From assembly GCA_902785755.1 (NCBI GenBank), contig CACZZO010000012.1:62001-126000 (forward strand): a DNA stretch of 64,000 bases. Reading direction: 5' to 3'. This DNA is from an uncultured Bacteroidia bacterium (GTDB taxonomy: Bacteria > Bacteroidota > Bacteroidia > Bacteroidales > F082). Both the position numbers and the translations under genes were made by a program. The notes beneath the pieces are model-generated. The model saw only the letters and a list, made by a program, of their open reading frames with translations. It did not search any database and was not told the origin of the DNA. Shown here in pieces: positions 24,920 through 33,438 of the stretch. Within the stretch, counting starts at the first letter, position 1. Every line of letters begins with the position of its first letter.

Positions 24920-25705
24920 TTATTCCAATTTTATGACTTGCCCTTCGCCGTCGCCATCTGTTGCGAGCCAAGGGTTGCCTTTATAGTACACATTTCCAAT
25001 GCTATAGATGTGAGCGGTGAGTATGGTCCTGGCCCAAACATAGATGTCGTTGGTCGATTCGGACGATACGCTGGCGATGTTGGAATTCAAATGTTCGGCG
25101 TGGACGAGGCCATAGCTTCTCAGGTAATGTTCGGCATAGCCAACTTTGCCTCTGAGGGTCACTTCTGCCGTGCCATTGCTGAAGTCGTTTTTCAAGATGT
25201 TGCAGTTCACGGTGAGGTCGACGTTCCCGCTACCTTCTTTGATGTTGAGGAAAACACTTCGCGACCAAATGGTGTCGATACCATAATTTGTGGTGTCGAT
25301 GTATTGTTGGCCGATGCCTTTGATGGAGTCGGTGCAGATGAGGTCGCCGATGGAGGCATAGTCGATGGTTTGGAGGCTGTCAAAATACACGGTCAGGTCG
25401 ATGCTGTAGTCGAAACTGCGGAGCCAGTTGAAGTCGTTCTCGTTCTTGATGAAGAGTGTGTCGCCAATGATTTCTGTCGTCACTTTCCCGATGAGGTTTT
25501 TCGGGCAAGTCAGTTCCAAATGCTGGTGGTTGTCATGTACTAATTTGACATTCACGTTGTTGAACATCGAAATGGCATTGAACCTTTGGCCAAGGTTGCG
25601 TTGTTCGGTGACGGGTTCTCCGTTGTTGAAGAGCGCGTCCACTTTGCTGCACGAGGTCATCAAACTAACGAGGAAAAACAGGATTGCGATGCGATTTCTT
25701 TTCAT
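24920..25705 (-). CDS. GIN domain (DUF2807) lipoprotein
   Basis: A 261-residue lipoprotein (lipobox MTSCS, Cys19) with a head-GIN/DUF2807 beta-helix-like domain. The start of the domain, VTEQRNLGQRFNAISMFNNVNVKLVHDN, followed by LELTCPKNLIGKVTTEI and DTLFIKNEN, is diagnostic. These proteins are surface or periplasmic and are thought to act in adhesion or envelope structure. The start at 25705 is set by the signal peptide. It overlaps the upstream deacylase gene by 41 bases, so the two are coupled. Confidence 0.85.
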   Translation of the reverse strand: MKRNRIAILFFLVSLMTSCSKVDALFNNGEPVTEQRNLGQRFNAISMFNNVNVKLVHDNHQHLELTCPKNLIGKVTTEIIGDTLFIKNENDFNWLRSFDYSIDLTVYFDSLQTIDYASIGDLICTDSIKGIGQQYIDTTNYGIDTIWSRSVFLNIKEGSGNVDLTVNCNILKNDFSNGTAEVTLRGKVGYAEHYLRSYGLVHAEHLNSNIASVSSESTNDIYVWARTILTAHIYSIGNVYYKGNPWLATDGDGEGQVIKLE

Positions 25706-26867
25706 GGCGTGGTAAGTAGTATTTGTGTTGGATATGGTAGCCGATGCCGATGCTGATGAAGTCGGCCTTGATGTCGTAGGTGGTGAAGGCGATCGTGGCA
25801 AACAGGTTCTCGTTGAAATAATAGCGGACGGCCACCTTTTGGTAAAACAGCAGGCCGAAGGTCTTCGAGTTGAGCGGTACGTTGTTGCGCACCCCGGCGT
25901 TGAACATGAAACTGACGTGGTCGAGCATCATTTCGTAGGCAAAGAGGAAGCCAGGCTTGAGGTAGATGCCCCAATTGGGCTTGGTGATTTTGTCGGAGTT
26001 GTCGTAAACCATTTCAAGACCAAGACCCAACCTGTCGCGCTCCGTAATCTGGAACATGAAATTGGCGGCAATGTTGTGGACGTAAAAATACTGGTGTGTG
26101 CCGTATTGCTGGCTCATGTCCTTGAAGCCGAGGGTGTATTGGTAGTCGGTGACGAAATGCCGCTTGCCGTCGAACTCGAAGAGGTAGTTTTTGGGGCGCA
26201 ACTTCTTGTCGATGCGCGTTTTGGGTGGTGCCAAGTACCACGAAAATCCCGTGGCCACGCTGAAAATGTTGATGCCCATGTTGGGTGTTCGCGTCGCTCC
26301 GTTCGAGAAGTGGGTGAGGCCGATGGAAGTCACCCAATGCAGCCGCTCCACAATGCGCTGGCGGTATTCAAACGAGAGGTTGATGGCAGCGTTCAGGTGA
26401 GAACCTATGGCGTAGTTGTGGAAGTTTTCCGTCGGGTGGAACTTGTTGGTGAGCCACGACAGGCCCACGCCCAACTTGAAGGTCAGGCGGCTATGCTTGC
26501 CCGGCGTGATAGGAAAGTTGATGAAAGGGTAGAGGGCAAACACCTTGCCTAATTCCGCCGCGATGCTATCGTTGCCGAAGCCCGAATAATAGAAGGTGAA
26601 CCCGATGGAAGGGTAGTTGTGCAGCACTTCCCAGCGGTGTTGGCCATAGGTGTTGCGGTGGAGCGACAGTTCGAAGGCCGGCGTGTGGCGGCTATAACGG
26701 CCTAATGCCGAGTGGAATTCGTCGTTCTGGAAATACATGTAGCCATAGTGCATCCGCGCCTCAATCTCGTAGTTCTTGTGGCTCGATTGGGCACACACTT
26801 GCCTCACACCTATTATTAATAGGCAGCAGAGCAGACAGAGGACTGTATGGAGCGTGTGGCTTTTCAT
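25665..26867 (-). CDS. Outer membrane lipid A deacylase-like protein (PagL / acyloxyacyl hydrolase family)
   Basis: A 400-residue protein with a signal peptide ending VRQVCAQ and a beta-barrel pattern. LTHFSNGATRTPNMGIN near residue 195 has the His-x-Ser arrangement of PagL-type lipid A 3-O-deacylases. It is roughly twice the length of classical PagL, as is usual for the Bacteroidetes acyloxyacyl hydrolase group. It would trim a fatty acid from lipid A at the outer membrane. lpxH, lpxK, lpxD and lpxC in this window make the substrate pathway. The start at 26867 is set by the signal peptide; the 3' end overlaps the DUF2807 gene. Confidence 0.8.
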   Translation of the reverse strand: MKSHTLHTVLCLLCCLLIIGVRQVCAQSSHKNYEIEARMHYGYMYFQNDEFHSALGRYSRHTPAFELSLHRNTYGQHRWEVLHNYPSIGFTFYYSGFGNDSIAAELGKVFALYPFINFPITPGKHSRLTFKLGVGLSWLTNKFHPTENFHNYAIGSHLNAAINLSFEYRQRIVERLHWVTSIGLTHFSNGATRTPNMGINIFSVATGFSWYLAPPKTRIDKKLRPKNYLFEFDGKRHFVTDYQYTLGFKDMSQQYGTHQYFYVHNIAANFMFQITERDRLGLGLEMVYDNSDKITKPNWGIYLKPGFLFAYEMMLDHVSFMFNAGVRNNVPLNSKTFGLLFYQKVAVRYYFNENLFATIAFTTYDIKADFISIGIGYHIQHKYYLPRHEKKSHRNPVFPR

Positions 26868-26991
26868 TGAAGATGCAAAGGTACAAAAAACTCTCATAAG
26901 CATCCGAAAGGATGCGTTGAAAAGGAGCCGGTTGGCGACTTTTCAAGCCAAAATGTTTTGACTGTTTTGAAAGTTTTGTGATTAAAAAACC

Positions 26992-26999
26992 TATTTTTG
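26992..26999 (+). promoter_or_regulatory. -7 box of mazG
   Basis: TATTTTTG, 20 bases upstream of the ATG at 27020, with TTTTG at 26965-26969 about 22 bases further upstream as a possible -33 element. Confidence 0.55.
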
Positions 27000-27019
27000 C
27001 GCTCTCAAATAATGTTATC

Positions 27020-27811
27020 ATGGACGAAAGACTAAAAGCCTTCAAGCATTTGCTGGATATTATGGACGCAGTGCGCGCCGGCTGCCCGTGGGACAGCACC
27101 CAAACCATACACAGCCTGCGCCACCTCACCATTGAAGAAACATACGAACTCAGCCAAGCCATCCTCAACGACGACCTCAACGAAGTGAAAAAGGAACTCG
27201 GCGACCTCATGCTCCATCTTGTCTTCTATGCCAAGATAGGGCAGGAGCAGGGCGTATTCGACATTGCCGACGTGCTCAACGGCATCTGCGAGAAGATGAT
27301 TGTGCGCCACCCGCATATCTTTGGCAACGAGCATGTTGAGAACGCCGAACAGGTGGAGCAGAATTGGGAGAAAATCAAGTTGGAGCGCGAGCACAATCGT
27401 AGCGTGTTGGGTGGTGTGCCTGAAGGCTTGCCCTCTTTGCTTAAAGCCTATCGCATGGCCCAAAAGACCGCTGGCGTGGGCTTCCGTTGGCCCGATGCGG
27501 AGCAGGCATGGCAGAAGGTAGAGGAGGAGAAGGAAGAACTCATTGAGGCATTGCAAAAGCATGACGACACTGCCCATATAGAAGAGGAATACGGCGACCT
27601 GCTCTTCGCTTTGGCGGCATACGGCAATTATATCGGCGTGAATCCCGACGATGCCCTCGAAAAGACCAACAAGAAGTTCCGCGAGCGTTTCTCCCACGTC
27701 GAGCAACGCGCCCGCGAGCAAGGTAAAGGCGTGCAGCACCTCACCCTTGACGAGATGATTGCCTACTGGAAAGAAGCCAAATCGCCTCACACAGAACCCG
27801 CAGAATTATGA
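27020..27811 (+). CDS. mazG: Nucleoside triphosphate pyrophosphohydrolase MazG
   Basis: A 263-residue two-domain MazG that hydrolyses (d)NTPs, including non-canonical ones, to NMP and pyrophosphate in the cytoplasm. The first domain has CPWDSTQTIHSLRHLTIEETYEL and EELGDLMLHLVFYAKI-like KKELGDLMLHLVFYAKIG. The second has a KVEEEKEEL...EEYGDLLFAL motif, the Glu/Asp metal-binding pattern ExxE-x12-ExxD. Its length matches full-length bacterial MazG. The start at 27020 (MDERLKAFKHLLDIMD) fits the family; the longer frame includes the promoter. Confidence 0.93.
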   Translation: MDERLKAFKHLLDIMDAVRAGCPWDSTQTIHSLRHLTIEETYELSQAILNDDLNEVKKELGDLMLHLVFYAKIGQEQGVFDIADVLNGICEKMIVRHPHIFGNEHVENAEQVEQNWEKIKLEREHNRSVLGGVPEGLPSLLKAYRMAQKTAGVGFRWPDAEQAWQKVEEEKEELIEALQKHDDTAHIEEEYGDLLFALAAYGNYIGVNPDDALEKTNKKFRERFSHVEQRAREQGKGVQHLTLDEMIAYWKEAKSPHTEPAEL

Positions 27812-27855
27812 GAAATAAATTGTCATAAATCTATGCGGAAATCCTTTTTTTTGAC

Positions 27856-27863
27856 TACTTTTG
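27856..27863 (+). promoter_or_regulatory. -7 box of the DUF3791/DUF3990 cassette
   Basis: TACTTTTG, 14 bases upstream of the first ORF. The TSS would fall close to the first or second ATG, so a short or absent leader is likely. Confidence 0.5.
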
Positions 27864-27877
27864 CCGCTGAGTTATAA

Positions 27878-28117
27878 ATGTTCGAGATGGATATGGCATA
27901 CAACATTCAAGACAAACTGGATTGGACACTGATTTTCATCGTTGAGTTTGCTCGGAAGCACAGCCTCACTATGAAGCAGGCATTTAACTATTTGAGCCGA
28001 TTCAAAGGCATTGATTTCGTGGACCGTCATTATGATTATGTCCATACCCAGTCGTTTCCTTCCATGGTCGCTGACCTGACAGAATATTGCCATAGAAAAG
28101 GAGGGGCTCTCGTATGA
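27878..28117 (+). CDS. DUF3791 family protein (candidate antitoxin or partner)
   Basis: A 79-residue helical protein. The pattern WTLIFIVEFARKHSLTMKQAF...FDFVDRHYDYVHTQSF is that of DUF3791. An internal ATG at 27887 (MDMAYNIQ) or 27893 would also serve as a start. Its stop overlaps the ATG of the DUF3990 gene by four bases (ATGA), which implies translational coupling. No DNA-binding motif is evident. In gene neighbourhoods of gut bacteria this family commonly accompanies DUF3990, so a partner or neutralising role is inferred, not shown. Confidence 0.82.
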   Translation: MFEMDMAYNIQDKLDWTLIFIVEFARKHSLTMKQAFNYLSRFKGIDFVDRHYDYVHTQSFPSMVADLTEYCHRKGGALV

Positions 28118-28587
28118 TTCTGTATCATGGTTCCAATGTAGAATTTGACAGCATCGACCTGCTGAAATCAAAGCCAAACAAGGACTTTGGTAAAGGTTTC
28201 TATTTGTCTGACAATTATGACCAGGCTTTTGAGATGGCCAAGACAAAAGTGGAACAATTAGAAACGGGCGTTCCTGTGGTTATGACCTACCAAGTGGACG
28301 AGGCAGAGTTTTCATCGTTGCGCATCCTCCGTTTTGACGATTATTCCGAGGAATGGGCCAAATTCATCATTTTAAACCGCAACAGTGTATCGAAAACGGC
28401 GATGCATGATTATGATGTGGTGATTGGACCGATAGCCAACGACACCGTAGGCGCACAACTTTGGAGATACGAGAACAAGTCTATTGACCTACCCACATTA
28501 GTAAAGAATCTGCATTATATAAAAGGATTGACTATCCAGTATTTTTTCGGAACAGAAAAGGCAATCAAATTGTTGAAAAGACTATGA
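28114..28587 (+). CDS. DUF3990 family protein, ADP-ribosyltransferase-like (candidate toxin)
   Basis: A 157-residue protein. It opens MILYHGSN and continues DFGKGFYLSDNYDQAFEMA; the YHGS and GKGFYLS blocks, followed later by YDVVIGPIANDTV, define DUF3990. These blocks resemble the His and Tyr/Ser positions of the ADP-ribosyltransferase fold, and the family is often placed in that group, but the activity of this protein is not known. It is coupled by ATGA overlaps to DUF3791 before it and to a second small gene after it. A toxin role is inferred from fold and operon form. Confidence 0.83.
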   Translation: MILYHGSNVEFDSIDLLKSKPNKDFGKGFYLSDNYDQAFEMAKTKVEQLETGVPVVMTYQVDEAEFSSLRILRFDDYSEEWAKFIILNRNSVSKTAMHDYDVVIGPIANDTVGAQLWRYENKSIDLPTLVKNLHYIKGLTIQYFFGTEKAIKLLKRL

Positions 28588-28805
28588 GCGAACAGGCGAT
28601 GATGAAGATGGATATGGTGAAAAACCTTGCTGTGCTTTTGATGGATCAAGATGCAACGTTGAGCATGGAGCAAGCGCTTTCAATAGTGTTTAACTCCGAC
28701 ACTTACCAAAAAGTGTTGAATGAAAAGACCAGGCTTTATTACCAAAGCCCTCGTTATGTGTTCTCTTTTCTTGAATCCGAATTAACCAAAGGCAAAATGG
28801 AATAA
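28584..28805 (+). CDS. Small helical protein of the DUF3990 cassette
   Basis: A 73-residue protein containing MDMVKNLAVLLMDQ...TLSMEQALSIVFNSDTY and ending SPRYVFSFLESEL. It overlaps the DUF3990 stop by four bases. The VFNSDTYQK...LYYQSPRYV pattern is that of short proteins regularly found next to DUF3990; I do not know a firm family name. It could be an antitoxin, a second partner or a toxin-chaperone. It is the last gene of the cassette. Confidence 0.72.
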   Translation: MSEQAMMKMDMVKNLAVLLMDQDATLSMEQALSIVFNSDTYQKVLNEKTRLYYQSPRYVFSFLESELTKGKME

Positions 28806-28917
28806 TTTTTCCCTTGCGGCATAACATCAAACAAAAATTCATTATATTTGCAGCGCGTTTTGCGCACCCTGTTTTTGACGAATCAATTCACTTAATACTA
28901 ACTAAAATTTCAAAAAA

Positions 28918-31326
28918 ATGAAAAAAGTATCTTTACTTATCGCGATGATTGCCTTCGTTTGCGGCAATGCTTTCGCACAGATGAGCTTCGATTTCAACGA
29001 CTGCCCCGCAGGCGCTAAGATTGCTCAAACCCTCGGTGATCCTTGGACCACTTGGAGCAACGCTCCCGGCGGTGCTGAAGATGGTGTCTTTGGCGAGGCT
29101 GGTGGCACTATGGCTGCCCACTTCACTTATGGCAACGACCAAGTTGTCCAACTTGGCGACCACTCAACGGGTGTCTACGACCTCGAATTCGATGCCTTTG
29201 TTCCGGAAGGCAAGAACGGTTATTTCAATGTGTTGCACCACTTTGCTGGTAGCAACAGCACTTGGGCCATGCAGGTTTACATGCACATGACCAACGATGG
29301 TCAGAACTCGACCCAAGCTCCCGGTCATGGTACCGTGCATGCTGGTAGCAACGGCACCTGCGACCTGCCTTGTGTTTACGACCAATGGATGCATTTCCGC
29401 GTGCATGTCAATGCCGACAACGACATTGCCCAACTATACTTCAATGTGGTTGGCCAACCCGAAGAACTTTATGCCGAATGGCAGTGGAGTTTGGACAGCT
29501 TCGGCGAGAACGTCGCCGACCGCGTCCTCGGTGCCATGAACTTCTTCCCGCCTTCGAATGCCGCTACTTCCGAGTATTTCATGGACAACCTCACCGTCAC
29601 GCTGCAAAGCAACGACGAGGTGTTGTTGTTTGAAACCTTCGAAGATTACACCGTAGGCAACAAGATTGCCCAAGACGCTATTTCTCATGGTAACGACTGG
29701 TGGACCACTTGGAGCAATGCTCCCGGCGGTGCCGAAGACGGCGTTGTCGCCAACTTCAACAACACACAGTGCGGTCACCTCACATACGGCAATGACCAAG
29801 TCCTCCTCCTCGGCGACGAAGAGAACGGTAACTATGACCTCGAGTTCGACATCCTCGTTCCTCAAGGCAAGAATGGTTATTTCAACATCCTGCACCACTT
29901 TGCTGGCAGCAACAGCACTTGGGCCATGCAGTGCTACCTCCACCTGACCAACGATGGCCAGAATTCCACCTCTGCTCCTGGTCAAGGTACCATCCACGCT
30001 GGTAGCAATGGCACTGCCACTTTGACTAATGTTGCTTATGATGAATGGATGCACTTCCGTTTGAATGTGGATACCGACACCGATGTTGCTCGTTACTACT
30101 ATACTGCCCCTGGTGCTGAAGAAGTGCTGGTTTGCGAATGGCAGTGGAGCTTGGACAGTTTCGGCAACAATACGGTTGGCCGTACCCTTGCTGCTATGAA
30201 CTTCTACCCTCCCGAGAATGCCGCTACCTCTGAGTATTATCTCGACAACTTCAGCTTCAAGAAGATTGGTGGCGAAAGCGCTCCTGAACTCACCATCACT
30301 CCTTCTGCCGTCAATGAGACCCTCGGCGAAGACGACATGACTTCTGTCGCCATCACCATCGAAAACAGTGGTAACTCCATCGGCGACTGGGCTGGCTGGC
30401 TCGACTTCGGTCAAGGTGGTGCCGGTTCGCAAACTGCCGAACTTTACTATCACAATGGTGAAGAAAACCAAGGCATTGGCTCTGATGCTGCTTACACCCG
30501 TGAGATGGGTATCCGTCTGCCTGCCACCGCTTATGCTGGTGCCGCTATGGGTATGAGAATCGTTTCAGCCCAATATCTTGTTGGTACTCAGTACCAATCC
30601 GCCGACCACAACTACATCTTCCGTATTTATGGTCAAGGCCTCCACAACCAACCTGGCGAGCTCCTTGCCGAAAAGACCATCAACTCAACTGCTGCCGGCA
30701 CTTGGATTACCGCTACCTTCGACGAGCCTGTCTACATGACGGGTCAAGCCATGTGGGCAACTGTTACTCTCGAACAAAATGCTGGTGAATATCCGCTGAG
30801 CATGGACGGTGGTGAGTATGGTGAAGAGCAAGATGGTAACTGGCTCAGCACCAATGGCAACAGCTTCAGCCACTGCTATAGCGCTGGTAGTTTCGGTGGT
30901 GCTTGGCTGATTACTGTCAACTGCGAAGGTGAACTTGTTCCTGCCACTTGGGCCACCGTCGACAAGACTGAAGGTGCTATCATGGGCGGTCAGAGCGAAA
31001 CCATCAACCTCACGCTCAACTCCATCGGCCTCACCGATACTCGCTACGAAGCCAACCTCATCATCAACACCAACGATCAAAACATGCCTCATGTTGAGAT
31101 CCCGGTTGTCTTGACCTATGATCCCACAGGCGTTGAGGAAACCGTTTCGCAGTTGGCAAGCATCTATCCTAACCCTGCCACTACGAGCGTCACCCTCGAA
31201 GGCGACAACCTGAACAGCGTGGCCATCTACAATGTGGCTGGCCAACTCGTCCGCGTGGTGAAACTCGACAGCGTGAACAACACCATCAACTTGGATGTTG
31301 AAGCTGGTGTCTACTTCTCATCGTGA
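28918..31326 (+). CDS. Large secreted protein with duplicated domain and truncated T9SS sorting tail
   Basis: An 802-residue exported protein (signal MKKVSLLIAMIAFVCGNAFAQ). Two near-identical domains follow each other (about 22-238 and 239-450). Both contain WTTWSNAPGGAEDGV, YGNDQV, YDLEFD, GKNGYFN, LHHFAGSNSTWAMQ and EWQWSLDSFG, a lamin- or lectin-like beta sandwich. Residues about 460-670 form a further beta domain and about 670-740 a BACON/Ig-like one. The tail IYPNPATTSVTLEGD...LDVEAGVYFSS starts like a type A T9SS sorting domain but stops early. In another frame, just before and across the stop, LIVK and a stop codon can be read (31317-31331), the usual end of such a domain. A small deletion is likely. 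Confidence 0.85.
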   Translation: MKKVSLLIAMIAFVCGNAFAQMSFDFNDCPAGAKIAQTLGDPWTTWSNAPGGAEDGVFGEAGGTMAAHFTYGNDQVVQLGDHSTGVYDLEFDAFVPEGKNGYFNVLHHFAGSNSTWAMQVYMHMTNDGQNSTQAPGHGTVHAGSNGTCDLPCVYDQWMHFRVHVNADNDIAQLYFNVVGQPEELYAEWQWSLDSFGENVADRVLGAMNFFPPSNAATSEYFMDNLTVTLQSNDEVLLFETFEDYTVGNKIAQDAISHGNDWWTTWSNAPGGAEDGVVANFNNTQCGHLTYGNDQVLLLGDEENGNYDLEFDILVPQGKNGYFNILHHFAGSNSTWAMQCYLHLTNDGQNSTSAPGQGTIHAGSNGTATLTNVAYDEWMHFRLNVDTDTDVARYYYTAPGAEEVLVCEWQWSLDSFGNNTVGRTLAAMNFYPPENAATSEYYLDNFSFKKIGGESAPELTITPSAVNETLGEDDMTSVAITIENSGNSIGDWAGWLDFGQGGAGSQTAELYYHNGEENQGIGSDAAYTREMGIRLPATAYAGAAMGMRIVSAQYLVGTQYQSADHNYIFRIYGQGLHNQPGELLAEKTINSTAAGTWITATFDEPVYMTGQAMWATVTLEQNAGEYPLSMDGGEYGEEQDGNWLSTNGNSFSHCYSAGSFGGAWLITVNCEGELVPATWATVDKTEGAIMGGQSETINLTLNSIGLTDTRYEANLIINTNDQNMPHVEIPVVLTYDPTGVEETVSQLASIYPNPATTSVTLEGDNLNSVAIYNVAGQLVRVVKLDSVNNTINLDVEAGVYFSS

Positions 31327-31347
31327 AGTAAGATTGTCCTTCTGGGC

Positions 31348-31385
31348 AAAATAAAAAGAGCCGCAATCGCGGCTCTTTTTATTTT
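31348..31385. terminator. Bidirectional intrinsic terminator, 17 bp stem
   Basis: AAAATAAAAAGAGCCGC, loop AATC, GCGGCTCTTTTTATTTT: perfectly symmetrical. It overlaps the last codons of the convergent methyltransferase gene. Confidence 0.92.
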
Positions 31386-32113
31386 GTCATTTCCGCAATT
31401 ATTATTCCCCCAGCCACAGCAGCGTTCAGCGATTCGGTTGCGCTGCCGCCCATGCGCGGGATGGTTATCGGATGTGTGATGCAAGGCAGCACCTCCTTGC
31501 GGATGCCGTGCGACTCGCTCCCGATGACGATGAAGTCCTCGGGTTTTTCCTTCATCTGGAAAAGGTTCTCCCCTTCGAGCAAGGCGCCATAAACCGCCTT
31601 GCCCTCGTTTTTGGCCTTTTGCAGGAAAGCAGGCAAATCGGTTTTCCAAACCTTCACCCTGAACAGCGAACCCATTGTGGCCTGCACCGTCTTGGGGTTC
31701 CACAGTTCCACGCAATCCATGCTGCATACCACATCACGGATGCCGAACCACTCCGACGTGCGGATAAGGGTGCCCATGTTGCCTGGGTTGGCGATACCGT
31801 CCAAGGCCAAAACGAATTTCGACCTTGTCTCGATTTCGCCTTGCTGCGGAATCCTGACCACGGCGAGGATGCCCGGTGGCGTGTCCTGACCGCTCATCTG
31901 TTCCATCTGCACTTCGCTGACGGTTTCGGCCTCAGCGAAAACGGGATAATCCGCGAGAAAGGTTTGGGTGGCATACAGCCCAACGGTCTCGAAACCAGAG
32001 CGAAGCAGTTCCTCAACCATCTTGCGGCCTTCCACTACGAAAAGCCCTAATTCCTTCCTGAATTTCTGCTGCCGCAACGAAGCGACTTGCTTGACTAAGT
32101 TCTTGGTAATCAT
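31379..32113 (-). CDS. TrmH/SpoU family RNA 2'-O-methyltransferase
   Basis: A 244-residue SPOUT methyltransferase. The N-terminal RNA-binding domain (LVKQVASLRQQKFRKELGLFVVEGRKMVEELL) is followed by the knotted catalytic domain with LDGIANPGNMGTLIRTSEWFG, the conserved GSESHGIRKEVL and the C-terminal IPRMGGSATESLNAAVAGGI. It uses S-adenosylmethionine to methylate a ribose 2'-OH in rRNA or tRNA; the target nucleotide is not predictable. The start at 32113 (MITKNLVKQ) is chosen by family length. It is transcribed alone. Confidence 0.9.
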   Translation of the reverse strand: MITKNLVKQVASLRQQKFRKELGLFVVEGRKMVEELLRSGFETVGLYATQTFLADYPVFAEAETVSEVQMEQMSGQDTPPGILAVVRIPQQGEIETRSKFVLALDGIANPGNMGTLIRTSEWFGIRDVVCSMDCVELWNPKTVQATMGSLFRVKVWKTDLPAFLQKAKNEGKAVYGALLEGENLFQMKEKPEDFIVIGSESHGIRKEVLPCITHPITIPRMGGSATESLNAAVAGGIIIAEMTK

Positions 32114-32233
32114 ATGCTTTGAGATGTTACTTGACAAAAATCGACGGCGAAAGTACAAAAAAGGCTGTCCTTTGGAGGACAGCCACTCTCAAAAAAGCAC
32201 AAAAATAATGCAAATATTATAAATATTGATTAT

Positions 32234-32683
32234 TTATTCTGCGAAAACGTTGAAGTCGATGTCGACGGCCACTTCCTTATGGAGTTTCAGTTTGGCCTTG
32301 TATTCGCCGACTTCCTTGATGGCCTCTTCGTTGAGGACGATGTGCTTGCGGTCCACTTCGATGCCGGTGGCTTCCTTGATGGCGTTGGCAATCATGATGG
32401 TGTTGACCGAGCCGAAAATCTTGCCCGTGGCGGCAGCCTTGGCAGGGATTTGCAACTTCAGGCCTTCCAAAGCCTTGGCTTTCTCAAGAGCCTCGTTCTT
32501 GATTTTCTCTTCCTTGTGGGCTTGTTGGCGCATCTCTTCGGCCAAAATCTTGCGGTTGCGTTCGGTGGCTAAGATGCCTAAGCCTTGTGGGATGAGGAAG
32601 TTGCGGCCATAGCCGGGCTTCACGGTGACGATGTCGTTCTTATATCCTAAGTTGTTGACGTCTTGTTTCAGAATGATATCCAT
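32234..32683 (-). CDS. rplI: 50S ribosomal protein L9
   Basis: A 149-residue L9: N-terminal domain MDIILKQDVNNLGYKNDIVTVKPGYGRNFLIPQGL, a connecting helix and a C-terminal rRNA-binding domain. It is the third gene of the rpsF-rpsR-rplI operon, 18 bases after rpsR. Length and order are as expected for Bacteroidetes. Confidence 0.97.
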   Translation of the reverse strand: MDIILKQDVNNLGYKNDIVTVKPGYGRNFLIPQGLGILATERNRKILAEEMRQQAHKEEKIKNEALEKAKALEGLKLQIPAKAAATGKIFGSVNTIMIANAIKEATGIEVDRKHIVLNEEAIKEVGEYKAKLKLHKEVAVDIDFNVFAE

Positions 32684-32701
32684 GTGTTGTCCTCCTTCAA
32701 A

Positions 32702-32977
32702 TTATTTCAAACAATCTGCTACGAATGGCATCAGGGCGAGGTGGCGGGCACGCTTGATGGCTTGGGCAACCTTGCGCTGGTATTTGCTGGAAGTGCCGGT
32801 GATGCGGCGGGGCAGGATCTTACCCTGCTCGTTGACGAACTTCAGCAAGAAGTCGGCATCCTTGTAGTCGATGTACTTGATGCGGTTCTTCTTGAAGCGG
32901 CAGTATTTCTTTCTCTTGGTATCGACTGCTATGGGAGTCAAATATTTGATGTCGTTGTTGTTGTTCACTTGTGCCAT
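32702..32977 (-). CDS. rpsR: 30S ribosomal protein S18
   Basis: A 91-residue S18 with [22 protein letters not shown], followed by [34 protein letters not shown], the conserved RNA-binding helix set. It lies between rpsF and rplI; 26 bases separate it from rpsF. Confidence 0.97.
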   Translation of the reverse strand: MAQVNNNNDIKYLTPIAVDTKRKKYCRFKKNRIKYIDYKDADFLLKFVNEQGKILPRRITGTSSKYQRKVAQAIKRARHLALMPFVADCLK

Positions 32978-33003
32978 TTTTCTTCGGTTTTAATTGTTCA
33001 ACA

Positions 33004-33357
33004 TTAGGCTTGTGCTTCTTCTGCGGCGGCTTCGGCCTTCTTGCGCTTCTTCTCGTTGTAGGCAATAGCGTGCTTGTCGAGTTTCACGGTGAGGAAACGC
33101 AGGATGCGTTCGTCGCGCTTCAGTTCGGTTTCGACATCGGCGATGACATTACCTTCGGCCTTGTACTCAATGAGTTGGTAAAAGCCTGTGGATTTCTTCT
33201 GGATGGGGTAGGCAAGTTTCTTCATGCCCCAGTTCTCTTCATGAACGATCTCTGCACCAGCACCGGTCAGATGATCTTCATACTTCTTTACCGCTTCCTT
33301 CATCTGTTCGTCAGACAAAACGGGAGTTAAAATGAAAACGGTTTCGTACTGATTCAT
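33004..33357 (-). CDS. rpsF: 30S ribosomal protein S6
   Basis: A 117-residue S6, beginning [18 protein letters not shown], with the conserved [19 protein letters not shown] and a Lys/Ala/Glu-rich C-terminal tail. The start at 33357 is fixed by homology; upstream residues in the open frame belong to the leader. First gene of the rpsF-rpsR-rplI operon. Confidence 0.97.
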   Translation of the reverse strand: MNQYETVFILTPVLSDEQMKEAVKKYEDHLTGAGAEIVHEENWGMKKLAYPIQKKSTGFYQLIEYKAEGNVIADVETELKRDERILRFLTVKLDKHAIAYNEKKRKKAEAAAEEAQA

Positions 33358-33438
33358 AACTGTTTGATTGTTAAATGAATAAATTGTTATTGATGTTTGC
33401 TTGATTTGCGGGTGCAAAAGTACGGATTTTTTCCTAAT

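Noticed and set aside
24131-25543. 470-codon open frame on the plus strand
   Set aside because: It is antisense to two lipoprotein genes with signal peptides and lipoboxes. Its Val/Ala/Ile-rich composition is the shadow of Tyr/Asn codons, and no family motif is seen.
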